A stretch of 40,083 nucleotides of DNA, taken from positions 1 through 40,083 of the forward strand of contig CAYLJO010000031.1 in the NCBI GenBank assembly GCA_964383905.1. The letters run 5' to 3'. Below the pieces are notes generated by a model. It saw only the letters and a program-made list of their open reading frames with translations. It was not told where the DNA came from and did not search any database. Within the stretch, counting starts at the first letter, position 1; every line of letters starts with the position of its first letter. Origin of the DNA: CAYLJO01 sp964383905. GTDB lineage: Bacteria > Acidobacteriota > Blastocatellia > Pyrinomonadales > Pyrinomonadaceae. Shown in pieces: positions 8,144 through 17,400 of this stretch. Made by a program: the position numbers and the translations under genes.

Positions 8144-8699
8144 TAAGCTTTCTCCAACCGGGTCATGCGTCGAAAAGCATTCCGGGAGCAGGCCAAACCT
8201 TCGAGGTGCACGGCTCGCGCGATAGCTCAGTTTTATCCGGAACACAAGTTAGCTGATTAGGAGACAGTTCAGCCAGGAGACGGCGAAAATATACCATAAG
8301 CCGATACCTTTCGCATCTGTGGATGATTGGGGCGAAGGCCCCGGTGCGGCATAGACGGTCGTTCAGTCTGACCGGGCTTAAGCTTCCAAATGCAATAGCC
8401 GTCAACACTTTACGGCCAAAAACAACCGTCTTCTGAGCATGACCAGACAGCAAGCGATTGAGGTTGAGCAGGTGGTGTAAGGATTTCATGGCCCAAGCGA
8501 CTAATAACACAGGAAGCGGTTGAGGGGCGCAGGGGCGTAAATTTATCCGGCCGTTGGCGCAACCATTTGTCGCTTACCGGTCTCGAACGGATGGTAAAAA
8601 CTGGACAGCGTTCGCCATCTTCTAAAACCGAAATGAGCGCTTGCTCGTAATTTTATATAGAGGCGATCACCGAAATAGTGGCCGAATTGTTGAGGAGTT
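8144..8699. other. Divergent intergenic region between radical SAM gene and msrP
   Basis: About 560 bases separate the minus-strand radical SAM start and msrP. Short open frames on the minus strand (8163-8510 and 8543-8806) have no recognisable composition, domain or ribosome binding site and look non-coding. The region should hold promoters for both directions. A TATATA stretch near 8650 could be a -10 element for msrP, but I see no good matching -35. Confidence 0.4.
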
Positions 8700-9683
8700 A
8701 TGCTGGTTAAGAAAGCTGACGGTATTAAATCGAGCGAGGTTACAGATAAAAAGGTATACCTGAACCGTCGCCTGTTCATGCGCGGAGCGTTGCTCGCCGC
8801 AACCACCGCCGCGACCGCGTCGCTCTACCGCGGGCTTAACCCGCCGCCGCCCATCAAGCGTGCCGCCGACGCCGGGCAAAAGCTTCCCGACGTTCGGCCC
8901 GCGCCGAAGGGAGCGGACATGGCGGGGGGCGAAGCAAGGACGTCGCTGGAGGACATCACCAATTACAATAACTTTTATGAGTTCTCAACCGACAAGCGCT
9001 CGGTCGCCGGCGCGGCGCAGAATTTTGTGACACGCCCCTGGACGGTCTCGGTCGAAGGCCTGGTTAACAGGCCGAAAGCTTACGACCTTGACGACCTGTT
9101 GAAGATCAGCCAGCTGGAGGAGCGCGTCTATCGCCACAGGTGTGTCGAAGGGTGGTCAATGGTCATCCCGTGGGTCGGATTCCCGCTCAAGAACCTCCTC
9201 GATCAGGTCGAGCCGACGTCGCAGGCGAAATACGTTGCTTTCGAAACCCTCTACGACCCGAAGCGCATGCCCAACCAGCGGACGGGCGTTCTGCCCTGGC
9301 CTTATGTCGAAGGGCTGCGCCTGGACGAGGCGATGCACCCGCTCACGATCCTGGCCAGCGGCCTTTATGGCGAAGCGCTGCCGCCGCAGGACGGCGCGCC
9401 CGTCCGCCTCGTCGTGCCGTGGAAGTACGGTTTCAAAGGCATTAAGTCAATAGTCAGAATCAGGCTCGTCGCGGAGCAGCCGCCGACCACCTGGAACATG
9501 TACGCTCCCAATGAGTACGGCTTTTACTCAAACGTCAACCCGCACGTGAACCACCCGCGCTGGAGCCAGGCGCGCGAGCGGCGCATCGGCGAGTTCGGCA
9601 TGAGAGACACACTAATGTTCAACGGCTACGCCGACCAGGTCGCGCAGCTTTACAGCGGGATGAACCTGAAGACCTACTTTTAA
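8700..9683 (+). CDS. msrP: Protein-methionine-sulfoxide reductase catalytic subunit MsrP (YedY)
   Basis: A 327-residue periplasmic molybdopterin enzyme that reduces methionine sulfoxide in envelope proteins. The N-terminus MLVKKADGIKSSEV...VYLNRR matches the family start and supports ATG at 8700. A Tat signal with the twin arginine LNRRLFMRG (21-29) and a hydrophobic Ala/Thr stretch follows. The oxidoreductase molybdopterin domain spans about 100-280, with the Mo-ligand cysteine C148 in YRHRCVEGWSMVIPW. The C-terminal part has the family NPHVNHPRWSQARERRIG segment. GAGGAG sits 2-3 nt before the ATG, a short spacing. msrQ follows after 7 nt, so the two form an operon: MsrP is the catalytic subunit and MsrQ the membrane electron donor. 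Confidence 0.97.
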   Translation: MLVKKADGIKSSEVTDKKVYLNRRLFMRGALLAATTAATASLYRGLNPPPPIKRAADAGQKLPDVRPAPKGADMAGGEARTSLEDITNYNNFYEFSTDKRSVAGAAQNFVTRPWTVSVEGLVNRPKAYDLDDLLKISQLEERVYRHRCVEGWSMVIPWVGFPLKNLLDQVEPTSQAKYVAFETLYDPKRMPNQRTGVLPWPYVEGLRLDEAMHPLTILASGLYGEALPPQDGAPVRLVVPWKYGFKGIKSIVRIRLVAEQPPTTWNMYAPNEYGFYSNVNPHVNHPRWSQARERRIGEFGMRDTLMFNGYADQVAQLYSGMNLKTYF

Positions 9684-9690
9684 GCGGGGC

Positions 9691-10314
9691 GTGACCTTGA
9701 AGGATATAAAATTTAACAAGCTCGTCTTATTCATCAACGGCCTGGTGCCGCTCGTGCTGCTCGGTTGGGACGCCTACCATCATAACCTCGGCGCGAACCC
9801 CGTTGAATTCGTCACCCGCACGACGGGAGTTCTAACCCTCGTCTTTCTCCTCCTCTCGCTCACGATTACACCGTTGCGTAAGCTGACGAAGGTACAATGG
9901 CTCATCAGGTTCCGCCGGATGCTTGGGCTCTACGCCTTCTTTTACGGGTTTCTACATTTCATGACGTACGTCTGGTTCGATAAATTTTTTCATCTGAAGG
10001 TGATTGCGCGGGACGTGCTCAACCGCCCTTTCATTGCGGTGGGGATGGCGAGCTTTTTCCTGCTGGTCCCGCTGGCGATCACTTCGACGGACAAGATGAT
10101 CAAGCGGCTTGGCGGGAAGCGCTGGAGCCGCTTACACAAGGCCGTGTACGTTTCGGCAGTCGGCGGCGTCTTTCACTACTGGCTGATCGTTAAATCCGAT
10201 ACGCGCATACCACTCACATTCGCCTTCGTGCTCGCGCTGCTGCTGGGCTACCGGCTGTTCGCGGCATACTTCAAGCAGAAGGTGCCGGCGCGGTCGCTGA
10301 TCCCACCGAGTTAA
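9691..10314 (+). CDS. msrQ: Protein-methionine-sulfoxide reductase heme-binding subunit MsrQ
   Basis: A 207-residue membrane cytochrome of the ferric-reductase-like transmembrane family. It passes electrons from the quinone pool or a flavin reductase to MsrP. I count about six hydrophobic segments, with likely heme-ligand histidines in FLHFMTY (TM3), RLHKAVYVSAVGGVFHYW (TM5 region) and nearby. RRMLGLYAFFYGFLHFMTY and WSRLHKAVY are family hallmarks. The start is GTG at 9691, 7 nt after the msrP stop, with a GCGGGG stretch just upstream as a poor ribosome binding site; the short gap suggests translational coupling. Confidence 0.95.
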   Translation: MTLKDIKFNKLVLFINGLVPLVLLGWDAYHHNLGANPVEFVTRTTGVLTLVFLLLSLTITPLRKLTKVQWLIRFRRMLGLYAFFYGFLHFMTYVWFDKFFHLKVIARDVLNRPFIAVGMASFFLLVPLAITSTDKMIKRLGGKRWSRLHKAVYVSAVGGVFHYWLIVKSDTRIPLTFAFVLALLLGYRLFAAYFKQKVPARSLIPPS

Positions 10315-10629
10315 AACATCGCGCATTACTGCACGCGCCCTGACCACTGCCACGCAACATGTATGGGCAGCGAAGGCCACACACATCGTGCCACAGATGG
10401 CTCGGTCTGATGCCGGTTATTGTATCCGATAAAATCCGTAACTGCCTTTGCCCTTAATCAGTTGCCGCCCAGGGCGTTTGCAAAGTCAGTCGTGCGGCCT
10501 CACGATCAACTGTAACGCTTGTGCGGCGCACGGAACCTCACGGAATCCAACGAATTTCCATGATTAAGGATTAACGGGTAGCGCCCACCAGATTATTTGC
10601 GATGTTTGCGTCTGAGGGCGCGAGACGCC
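10315..10629. other. Convergent intergenic region between msrQ and nth
   Basis: About 315 bases between the ends of msrQ (plus) and nth (minus). I see no gene, no tRNA and no clear stem followed by a T-run. It presumably contains the transcription ends of both genes. Confidence 0.4.
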
Positions 10630-11373
10630 TTACCGGTCAGGATGCAGGACACTATTTTTAGCAGCTCTTTGAGCCGGTGGGGTATTAATCTTGAGTAAAG
10701 ATGACGGGCAAAGGTGCTCGACGACGCATCCGGCGCAAAGAGGGGTGCGCGCCTTGCACACCTTCCGGCCGTGCGCGATCAGCAGGTGTGAAAAATCGAT
10801 CCAATCCTTTCGTGGCACAAGCCCCATCAGGTCGCGCTCGATCTTCTCCGGCTGCCGGTGCGCGGTCAATCCCAGCCGGTTAGCTAGGCGCGCGACGTGC
10901 GTATCGACGGCCACGCCGGAGGCGATACCGAACGCGTTGCCCAGCACCACGTTCGCCGTCTTGCGCGCCACACCCGGAAGCTGTAGCAGTTCTTCCAGCG
11001 TGCCGGGTACGCGACCTCCGTACCGCTCGTCAATCATGCGGCACGCCCCCTGAATCGCCTTGGCCTTGTTGCGAAAGAAGCCCGTCGGGCGAATGTCGCT
11101 CTCAAGTTGGCTCCGCGACGCCGTGTAATAGTCTTCCGGGCGGCGGTGTTTCCTGAACAGACCGGCGGTGACGACGTTGACGCGCTCGTCCGTGCACTGC
11201 GCCGAGAGGATCGTCGCGATGAGCAGCTCGAGCGGGTTCGAGTGATTGAGACTGCACCGCACGTCCGGGTACTCGCGCCTGAGCAGGCGAATGATCTTGC
11301 GTGGCCTTTGTTTACCCTCCCCGTTCGCCGAACTGTTACTCACCGTCGCCGGGTTGGCGGTTCTTAGTCGCAT
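10630..11373 (-). CDS. nth: Endonuclease III (DNA glycosylase/AP lyase)
   Basis: A 247-residue base-excision repair enzyme that removes oxidised pyrimidines and nicks the resulting AP site. The helix-hairpin-helix LPGVARKTANV contains the catalytic lysine (K138), and VDTHVARLANRLG contains the catalytic aspartate (D157). The C-terminal [4Fe-4S] cluster has the exact spacing C206-x6-C213-x2-C216-x5-C222. The first 22 residues are a polar extension beyond the usual start, so the true start may be slightly downstream; ATG at 11373 is the longest option. The gene stands alone on the minus strand between msrQ and the hydrolase gene. Confidence 0.96.
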   Translation of the reverse strand: MRLRTANPATVSNSSANGEGKQRPRKIIRLLRREYPDVRCSLNHSNPLELLIATILSAQCTDERVNVVTAGLFRKHRRPEDYYTASRSQLESDIRPTGFFRNKAKAIQGACRMIDERYGGRVPGTLEELLQLPGVARKTANVVLGNAFGIASGVAVDTHVARLANRLGLTAHRQPEKIERDLMGLVPRKDWIDFSHLLIAHGRKVCKARTPLCAGCVVEHLCPSSLLKINTPPAQRAAKNSVLHPDR

Positions 11374-11531
11374 GTCTTCGCTCTACAGTATCATCGCCGG
11401 CGAAAGGCCGGTTACGTTGGTGTCACCGCTTCGGTAGACATACCCATGATTAAAGGCCGGGTCTGAAAGTCCGGGCACGAGGATTCGACGCATCGCCCGT
11501 CGTGTGCTTAAATATCTCACGAGGAATCCAT

Positions 11532-12089
11532 ATGCCGCATAAAAACATACTCGACCCGGCGCATACAACGTTCGCCATCATTGACATGCAGGAGGCTTTC
11601 CGCGCCCCAATCTCCGATTTTACCGAGACCGCGGCGCGCATCGCGCTCGTCGCGCACGCCATGCAGCTCTTGAACGTCCCCATTGTCGTCACGGAACAGT
11701 ACCCTAAAGGCCTCGGGCACACGGCGGGCGAGATTAAAGCCGTTTTGCCCCCGTCGCTCGAGATCATCGAAAAGACCGCGTTTAGCTCGTGCGGCGCGCG
11801 CCCGTTTGAGGCGGCGCTCGAACGCGCCGGCGCTCACCACGTTCTCGTTTGCGGCATCGAAGCCCACATCTGCGTCAACCAGACCGTCCACGACCTGCTC
11901 GCGCGTGGCTTCCAGGTGCATCTCCTGACAGACTGTATTACCGCCCGCACCGCGCTCAACAAACAGGTGGCCCTGGCCAAGATGCAACAGAGCGGCGCGA
12001 TCCCTTCCGCCACGGAAATGGCGCTCTTCGAGTTGATGCGCGACGCACAGCATGAACAGTTTAAGTCAATTCAAAGGCTAATAAAGTGA
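11532..12089 (+). CDS. Isochorismatase-fold cysteine hydrolase
   Basis: A 185-residue hydrolase of the isochorismatase/nicotinamidase (YcaC, ISOC1) fold. The catalytic triad is visible: D18 in FAIIDMQEAF, K81 in IEKTAFSS and C114 in VCGIEAHICVNQT. The cis-peptide region before the Cys (CGIEAH) is conserved. The substrate within this family (amide, isochorismate or other) cannot be predicted; the lack of nicotinamidase metal-binding residues argues against PncA. ATG at 11532 is preferred over the upstream in-frame start at 11502 because AGGA lies at a normal distance before it. The stop codon lies inside the left arm of an inverted repeat leading to the helicase gene. Confidence 0.88.
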   Translation: MPHKNILDPAHTTFAIIDMQEAFRAPISDFTETAARIALVAHAMQLLNVPIVVTEQYPKGLGHTAGEIKAVLPPSLEIIEKTAFSSCGARPFEAALERAGAHHVLVCGIEAHICVNQTVHDLLARGFQVHLLTDCITARTALNKQVALAKMQQSGAIPSATEMALFELMRDAQHEQFKSIQRLIK

Positions 12090-12188
12090 TCAGTAGTCAG
12101 TAAAAAGGATGCTATCGTCACTCCTTCAAAAGGTAAGGACCGTTGACGCAAAGCAATTACTGAGAACTGATTACTGACTACTGATCAC
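12086..12188. repeat. Interspersed inverted repeat, family A, copy 1
   Basis: The left arm GTGATCAGTAGTCAGTAA (12086-12103) and right arm TTACTGACTACTGATCAC (12171-12188) are perfect 18 bp inverted repeats with a 67 nt spacer. The left arm includes the hydrolase TGA stop (12087-12089), and the right arm ends 6 nt before the helicase ATG (12195). The 20 bases 12166-12185 (ACTGATTACTGACTACTGAT) recur exactly at 30448-30467. Confidence 0.75.
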
Positions 12189-12194
12189 TCATTT

Positions 12195-14576
12195 ATGGAT
12201 CAATTACTATCTTCTCTCAACGCGCAGCAGCGCGAGGCCGTGACCGAGACCGAAGGCCCGCTGCTCATCCTGGCGGGCGCCGGCTCAGGCAAGACGCGCG
12301 TCATAACGTATCGCATCGCCTACCTGATCGCGGAACGCGGCGTTGCGCCCCACAACATTCTCGCCGTGACCTTCACGAACAAGGCCGCCGGTGAGATGCG
12401 CGAGCGCGTCGAACAGCTTCTGAAGGGCTTGAGCCTCACGAGCGCGCCGCTGATCTCGACCTTCCATAGCCTCTGCGTGCGCATCCTGCGCCAGAACATT
12501 GAGGCGCTCAGCGAGGGCTACACGCGTTCGTTCACGATCTACGATCAGGATGACTCTGTGCGGTTGGTCAAAGCGTGCATCAAGGATCTCGGTTACGACG
12601 ACAAGCAACTGGGCCAGCGCGCGGTGCAGGCCGCAATCAGCGGCGCAAAGAACCGTGGCGATGACACCGAATCCTACGCCGCACGCGTCGAGCACGGCGA
12701 CGAGAAACGGGCCGCCATCGCGCGCGTCTTCCGCCTTTACGAAGAACGCCTGCGCAACAATAATGCCCTGGATTTCGACGACCTCCTCATCAAGACCGTT
12801 CAACTGCTGCGCCGCGGCGCCGAAGTGCGCGAGCGGTACAACGAGAAGTTTCGCTACATTCTCGTTGACGAATACCAGGACACCAACACGCTCCAGTTTG
12901 CGCTGATCCGCTTTTTGACCGAGAAGCAGCAGAACATCTGTGTGGTCGGCGACGACGATCAGAGCGTCTACCGGTGGCGGGGCGCCGACATCACTAACAT
13001 CCTCAACTTTGAGCAGCATTACCTGAACACGAAGGTCATCCGGCTGGAACAGAACTACCGCTCGACGCAGAACATCCTCGACGTGGCCGGCGCGGTCGTC
13101 AAGCGCAACACGGAGCGTAAGGGCAAGACGCTCTGGACGGCGAACCCGGCGGGCGAGCGCATACGCTACTACCAGGCGTTTGATTCGGAAGCGGAGGCCC
13201 GCTTTGTCGCCACGAAGATCGAAGAGCACCGCCGCGCCGAGCCTGACGTACGCGCCGCCGTGCTCTACCGCACCAACGCTCAATCGCGCGTCTTTGAAGA
13301 AGCGCTCAGGCGGGCAGGTCTACCCTACAACATTGTCGGCGGCTTTTCGTTCTACGAACGCATGGAGGTGCGCGACATCGTTTCCTACCTCAAGCTCGCG
13401 CTCAACCCGCACGATTCCATCGCGTTGATGCGCGTCATCAACAGTCCGGCGCGGGGACTGGGCAAACAGACCCTTGACGAGATCGAGCGCCGCGCGAAGG
13501 ATTACGGCGTATCCTACTGGGAGACCATCGGGATCATAACCGAACAACCGCGTGGCTTCGCGCCACGCGCCGTGGCGGCACTGAAGAATTTTCGGAAGAT
13601 CGTCACGGAACTCGTGCGGGTCGCCGGCGCGTCGAGCGCCTCCGGCTCCCCGGTCTCAGACGTGGTCAAAGCCGCCATTCTCGACACGGGTTACTCGGAC
13701 GCGCTCAAGGCTGAGAACTCGGACGAAGCGGAAGCGCGTTTGGAGAACTTGCAGGAGTTGGTCAACGCCGCCGTCGACTATGACGAACAGGAACAGAATG
13801 GCCTGCGCGATTTTATCGACCATGCCGCGCTCGTCTCAGACGCAGACCAGTACGAGCGTGATGCTCCCGTCACGCTGATGACCGTCCATTCGGCAAAGGG
13901 GCTGGAATTTCCGCTCGTCTTTATCGTCGGTCTCGAGGACGGATTGTTCCCGCACGCGCGCGCGGCGACAGACCCGGCGGAGTTGGAAGAAGAGCGGCGA
14001 CTCTGTTATGTGGCGATTACGCGCGCCGAAAGATTTCTCTACGTCACGCACGCGATGAAGCGGCGCGTCTACGGCGAGGAGATGGCTTCGGAGCCTTCGC
14101 AGTTCTTAAACGAGATGCCGCTCGATCTGATGGAGGACCTCTCGCGAGGCCCCTCATGGCTCTCGTTCGCCCGCAGCTCCTCGACGCTGGAAAATAAGCA
14201 CGCCGCGCGCGCCCTTCGTGATGATTCCAGGGAGCGAACACGTTACAGCGGCAAAACCTATAACAGCGTTGACTCGATCGCGGAATTTTTCCGCAAGCGC
14301 GGCCAGCAGATGGGCCGATCAGAAGCCAGACCGCAGAGTGAGCCGGCGATCAAGCGTCGCGCCGCGTCTGCCGACGCATCGCCCGCCGCACCTGACTCCT
14401 CAACTTCGTCCGGCGGCGACTTCGCCCCCGGCTCACACGTGCGCCATCCGAAATACGGCCGCGGCCTCGTACTCCGTCGCGAAGGCTCCGGCGACGCGAC
14501 GAAACTGACGGTGAGCTTTCCCGGCTTCGGTCAGAAGAAGCTGATTGAGAAGTACGCCGGACTGGAAAAGGCCTGA
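12195..14576 (+). CDS. pcrA: ATP-dependent DNA helicase PcrA/UvrD (superfamily 1A)
   Basis: A 793-residue 3'-5' DNA helicase used in nucleotide excision repair, mismatch repair and removal of recombinase or stalled polymerase. The Q motif LNAQQREAV lies at 8-16, Walker A GAGSGKT at 28-34, motif Ia VTFTNKAAGEM, motif Ib TFHSLCVRILR, motif II VDEYQDTN, motif III VGDDDQSVYRWRGAD, motif IV RLEQNYRSTQNIL, motif V TVHSAKGLEFPLVF and motif VI CYVAITRAE. The region at about 640-720 is a low-complexity linker. The end (FAPGSHVRHPKYGRGLVLRR...) is the Tudor-like domain of PcrA that binds RNA polymerase. There is no Shine-Dalgarno sequence before ATG 12195, because the upstream DNA is repeat family A. 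Confidence 0.96.
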   Translation: MDQLLSSLNAQQREAVTETEGPLLILAGAGSGKTRVITYRIAYLIAERGVAPHNILAVTFTNKAAGEMRERVEQLLKGLSLTSAPLISTFHSLCVRILRQNIEALSEGYTRSFTIYDQDDSVRLVKACIKDLGYDDKQLGQRAVQAAISGAKNRGDDTESYAARVEHGDEKRAAIARVFRLYEERLRNNNALDFDDLLIKTVQLLRRGAEVRERYNEKFRYILVDEYQDTNTLQFALIRFLTEKQQNICVVGDDDQSVYRWRGADITNILNFEQHYLNTKVIRLEQNYRSTQNILDVAGAVVKRNTERKGKTLWTANPAGERIRYYQAFDSEAEARFVATKIEEHRRAEPDVRAAVLYRTNAQSRVFEEALRRAGLPYNIVGGFSFYERMEVRDIVSYLKLALNPHDSIALMRVINSPARGLGKQTLDEIERRAKDYGVSYWETIGIITEQPRGFAPRAVAALKNFRKIVTELVRVAGASSASGSPVSDVVKAAILDTGYSDALKAENSDEAEARLENLQELVNAAVDYDEQEQNGLRDFIDHAALVSDADQYERDAPVTLMTVHSAKGLEFPLVFIVGLEDGLFPHARAATDPAELEEERRLCYVAITRAERFLYVTHAMKRRVYGEEMASEPSQFLNEMPLDLMEDLSRGPSWLSFARSSSTLENKHAARALRDDSRERTRYSGKTYNSVDSIAEFFRKRGQQMGRSEARPQSEPAIKRRAASADASPAAPDSSTSSGGDFAPGSHVRHPKYGRGLVLRREGSGDATKLTVSFPGFGQKKLIEKYAGLEKA

Positions 14577-14587
14577 TTGGTCCGGCC

Positions 14588-17332
14588 TCAGTCTTGAAGG
14601 AATTTGCCTTGAAACAGGGGCTGGCCCGCCAGCGAGGTGTAAAAGCCGTAGGCGGCCAGAGCGACTATCACGACGAGAGCGAAGATGGCGGCGCCCGCAT
14701 ACCAGACTGAAAAATCGGGTGTGATGGGGAATTGGTAGCTCAGACTGCAAAATAGTATGACGCACATTAGCGCAAGAAGTCCGAAACGCAGTAGAGTGAA
14801 AGTGATGATCGTCGCTGCCAGCCCCGCAAAGAACCAATCTATCGCCGGATTGCTGCCTATCAAAATGAAAATAAGAGCCAACAATAACCAGCTGACGCCG
14901 ACCGTCAGCCATTCTCTTCGCAGAACAATGGACAACAGCAGGAGCAAAAACAGGTAGTAGAAGGCGTTCAGTACCGAAGTTACCAGCCCGCCGATAGCAA
15001 ACCATTGCAACAATCCGCGTATGCCGAGCAACGTGCTGAAGGCGATGAGACCGGGCCTGCCAGGAGGCATGCCAAGCCACCTCGGCACAAGGCCCCAGAA
15101 GTAAAACGTAAGGGTGAGGCATATTCCTAACAGCCCGCCGATCAGCACAATCCTGCCGATCAGTGGATCGCGGAGATCGCCGGTGAGGAGCCGGCTCCAG
15201 CCAATAATCCTGTGCGGCCACCGGCGTCTAACGAGCGGCTCGAGCGCAATGTAAACCAGCCAACTGAGACCCGCCAGCAATAATGAGGCCGCGAGATTTT
15301 GAAAAAAGAGGTTTGACTCCTCCTTGAACGCCGGGATGTGATGGGCACCGAAGATCCAGCTCACCGTATATACCGAGAAAATAAAGAGGGCCAACCGGAA
15401 GGCCCCTTTCCGATCCCCGTGTCCGAGAAGAAGATTGCGCCGGGCAAGCAGTACGCCGACGAGCAAAATCACCACCGCTAACACGAGAACCAGGGCGTTA
15501 ATAAATCTTTCCGTGGCACCGGCCTGATTCTGCTCCTCTCGCAACGGCCTATCCCAAGGATTAACTATTTGGAAATAAACAGGTTTGCCGTGGTAAGCGG
15601 CCGCCTCAATGCGGATCGGAATCTGCTGCTGATCCGGATAGACTCCATCCCATGCCGCACGTGCATCACTGTAGTGTGGCGGAGTCCACCTGGGCTCAGT
15701 CGGCTTAAATCTCGCCAAGTCGAGCCCGGCTTCGGTAAAAAGAGGTGACCAGTCAGGATGGGCGCCACTTGCTCCCTGTGCGTCATCCGTCTGAGGCGGA
15801 ACACCGTCGAAAAAGAGCAACCGCCCCCGCGTGTCGAGCCGCATGCTCGTCATACCGGAAATGACCTGCGGCGGGTCGTTTGGTTTTACCGACTCTTCAT
15901 CATAGGGTTCCAGATAACGCGGACTTTGGCGATACCAGAAATAGATCACCGCCGGTTGACCGGTCGCCAGCTTGTCCCAGCGCGCCGGTGACGAATCATT
16001 GTCTCTGATGTACCGTAGGTAGCTCGCGTCATAAGTGAACCCATATGCGGTGTCTGTCGGCGGGACTGTGTAACCCAGTTTCTTAGCAATCCCGCCCGCG
16101 CGGTCTTCGAGAATTTCAGGCGACTTTTCGAGCGGGACGCGGCCGTGCAGCATCACCTTGTTTGAAAGATAAATGATGACGCCGAGACCCAGCAGAAGGG
16201 CGGCCAGGCATTCCATTGCCACCGCCGGGCGCAGGCTTCCTTCTTTTGGCGCCGCGGCGACCATCTCCGGCGAAGGAGTCTCGCCCGCGGCCAGTGCTGC
16301 TTGCAGCGGATCGCCACCCGGCAGGGCGGCTGCCACCTGCAGCGCCGAGGCCGGCCTCTCTTCCGGCTCCTTCTCAAGGCAGCGCAGGATCACGCGCTCC
16401 ACCAAAGGGTCCAGATCCTTCACCAGTGTCGAAGGGTTAGTCGGCATCGTATCGCTCTTGCGCAGCCGGATCAATTCCGGCAGGGTGCGGGCTTCAAACG
16501 CCTTCTTCCCGGTGAACACTTCATAGAGCACCAGGCCGAGCGAGTAGATGTCGCTCCTGACCGTCAGCTCTTCCCCGTTGAGCTGTTCCGGCGACATGTA
16601 GCCGGGGGTGCCTTCGACCAGCTTTTCGCCGCGAAACTCTTCGGCCAGCCCGGCCAGACCAAAATCGGTGATCCGCACATTGCCGTTCTCATCAATCATG
16701 ATGTTGGACGGCTTCAGATCACGGTGCAGCACACCGTTGTCGTGAGCCGCCGCCAGCCCGGCGCAGACCTGGCGTGCAATCTCGACGGCCTTATCAGCCG
16801 GCAGGCGGCCGATGCGCCTCAAGAGCGAGGAGAGCTCTTCCCCGCGGATAAACTCCATCGAGAGGAATTGCTGCCCGTCCACTTCGCCGATGTCGTAAAC
16901 GCGGCAGACGTTGCGGTGTGTGACCTGGCGGGAAGTCCGCACTTCTCGATGAAAGCGCGCCAGTGCGGCCCCGTCACTCGAGAGATTTTGCGGAAGGAAT
17001 TTGAGAGCAACCGGCTGTCCAAGTGTTAGATCATCGGCCCTGTAAACCTCGCCCATCCCGCCTTTGCCGAGAAGGCCGATGATCCGGTAGCGGTCGGCGA
17101 GGGTCGTACCCGGAATAAATCTGGCGTTATCAATCGAGTCGAATGGGGTGGTCGAATGCGTGGCATGCGTAGATGTTTTACGGACCGACCTGCTATCGGC
17201 GGTTGATGCCGGTGGCGGAGCATCACCGAGGCGGCGGGTCGCCGCAAAAGAATCATTAATCTCCACGCCGCAGAAAGGGCAGGATAAGCTCTCGTTAGGA
17301 ATTTCCTTTGAACAGGAGGGGCACTTCGTCAT
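14588..17332 (-). CDS. Zinc-ribbon transmembrane Ser/Thr protein kinase with large sensor and polytopic C-terminus
   Basis: About 914 residues. The N-terminal zinc ribbon is CPSC...CPFC (residues 4-21). A complete Hanks-type kinase domain spans roughly 82-345: GKGGMGEVY glycine loop, VALKFL lysine, HRDLKPSN catalytic loop, ITDFGLAG metal loop, GTPGYMSPEQ activation segment and RSDIYSLG. One membrane helix follows near 367-388, then an extracytoplasmic domain of about 200 residues, then around nine hydrophobic helices to the C-terminus. The kinase side is cytoplasmic and the middle domain probably senses an envelope signal. I do not recognise the sensor or the polytopic part. The frame opens with TTG at 17341, but ATG at 17332 begins exactly at the zinc ribbon. 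It lies 68 nt downstream of the S46 peptidase gene on the same strand and tail-to-tail with the helicase gene (11 nt gap). Confidence 0.9.
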   Translation of the reverse strand: MTKCPSCSKEIPNESLSCPFCGVEINDSFAATRRLGDAPPPASTADSRSVRKTSTHATHSTTPFDSIDNARFIPGTTLADRYRIIGLLGKGGMGEVYRADDLTLGQPVALKFLPQNLSSDGAALARFHREVRTSRQVTHRNVCRVYDIGEVDGQQFLSMEFIRGEELSSLLRRIGRLPADKAVEIARQVCAGLAAAHDNGVLHRDLKPSNIMIDENGNVRITDFGLAGLAEEFRGEKLVEGTPGYMSPEQLNGEELTVRSDIYSLGLVLYEVFTGKKAFEARTLPELIRLRKSDTMPTNPSTLVKDLDPLVERVILRCLEKEPEERPASALQVAAALPGGDPLQAALAAGETPSPEMVAAAPKEGSLRPAVAMECLAALLLGLGVIIYLSNKVMLHGRVPLEKSPEILEDRAGGIAKKLGYTVPPTDTAYGFTYDASYLRYIRDNDSSPARWDKLATGQPAVIYFWYRQSPRYLEPYDEESVKPNDPPQVISGMTSMRLDTRGRLLFFDGVPPQTDDAQGASGAHPDWSPLFTEAGLDLARFKPTEPRWTPPHYSDARAAWDGVYPDQQQIPIRIEAAAYHGKPVYFQIVNPWDRPLREEQNQAGATERFINALVLVLAVVILLVGVLLARRNLLLGHGDRKGAFRLALFIFSVYTVSWIFGAHHIPAFKEESNLFFQNLAASLLLAGLSWLVYIALEPLVRRRWPHRIIGWSRLLTGDLRDPLIGRIVLIGGLLGICLTLTFYFWGLVPRWLGMPPGRPGLIAFSTLLGIRGLLQWFAIGGLVTSVLNAFYYLFLLLLLSIVLRREWLTVGVSWLLLALIFILIGSNPAIDWFFAGLAATIITFTLLRFGLLALMCVILFCSLSYQFPITPDFSVWYAGAAIFALVVIVALAAYGFYTSLAGQPLFQGKFLQD

Positions 17333-17400
17333 GGGCAGCAAATTTTACCACCTTCGCCGATGATAGACGAATGTGAGCCGTTTGACAGGGCCACCCGGGC

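Noticed and set aside
8163..8510. 115-codon minus-strand frame in the radical SAM/msrP gap
   Set aside because: No ribosome binding site, no recognisable domain, and atypical composition; it overlaps the promoter region expected for a divergent pair.
12285..13283. 332-codon minus-strand open frame opposite the helicase gene
   Set aside because: It lies wholly within pcrA, whose seven helicase motifs are intact. The antisense product is a compositional shadow rich in Val/Ala/Arg/Asp.
14569..14588. AGGCC...GGCCT between pcrA and the kinase gene as a terminator
   Set aside because: Only 5 bp of stem with a 10 nt loop and no T-run; it lies partly in coding sequence.
14433..15221. 262-codon minus-strand open frame overlapping the helicase end and the kinase gene
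   Set aside because: It is out of frame with both real genes and has no family features.
16301..17029. 242-codon plus-strand open frame opposite the kinase domain
   Set aside because: It is antisense to conserved kinase motifs and looks like a shadow.
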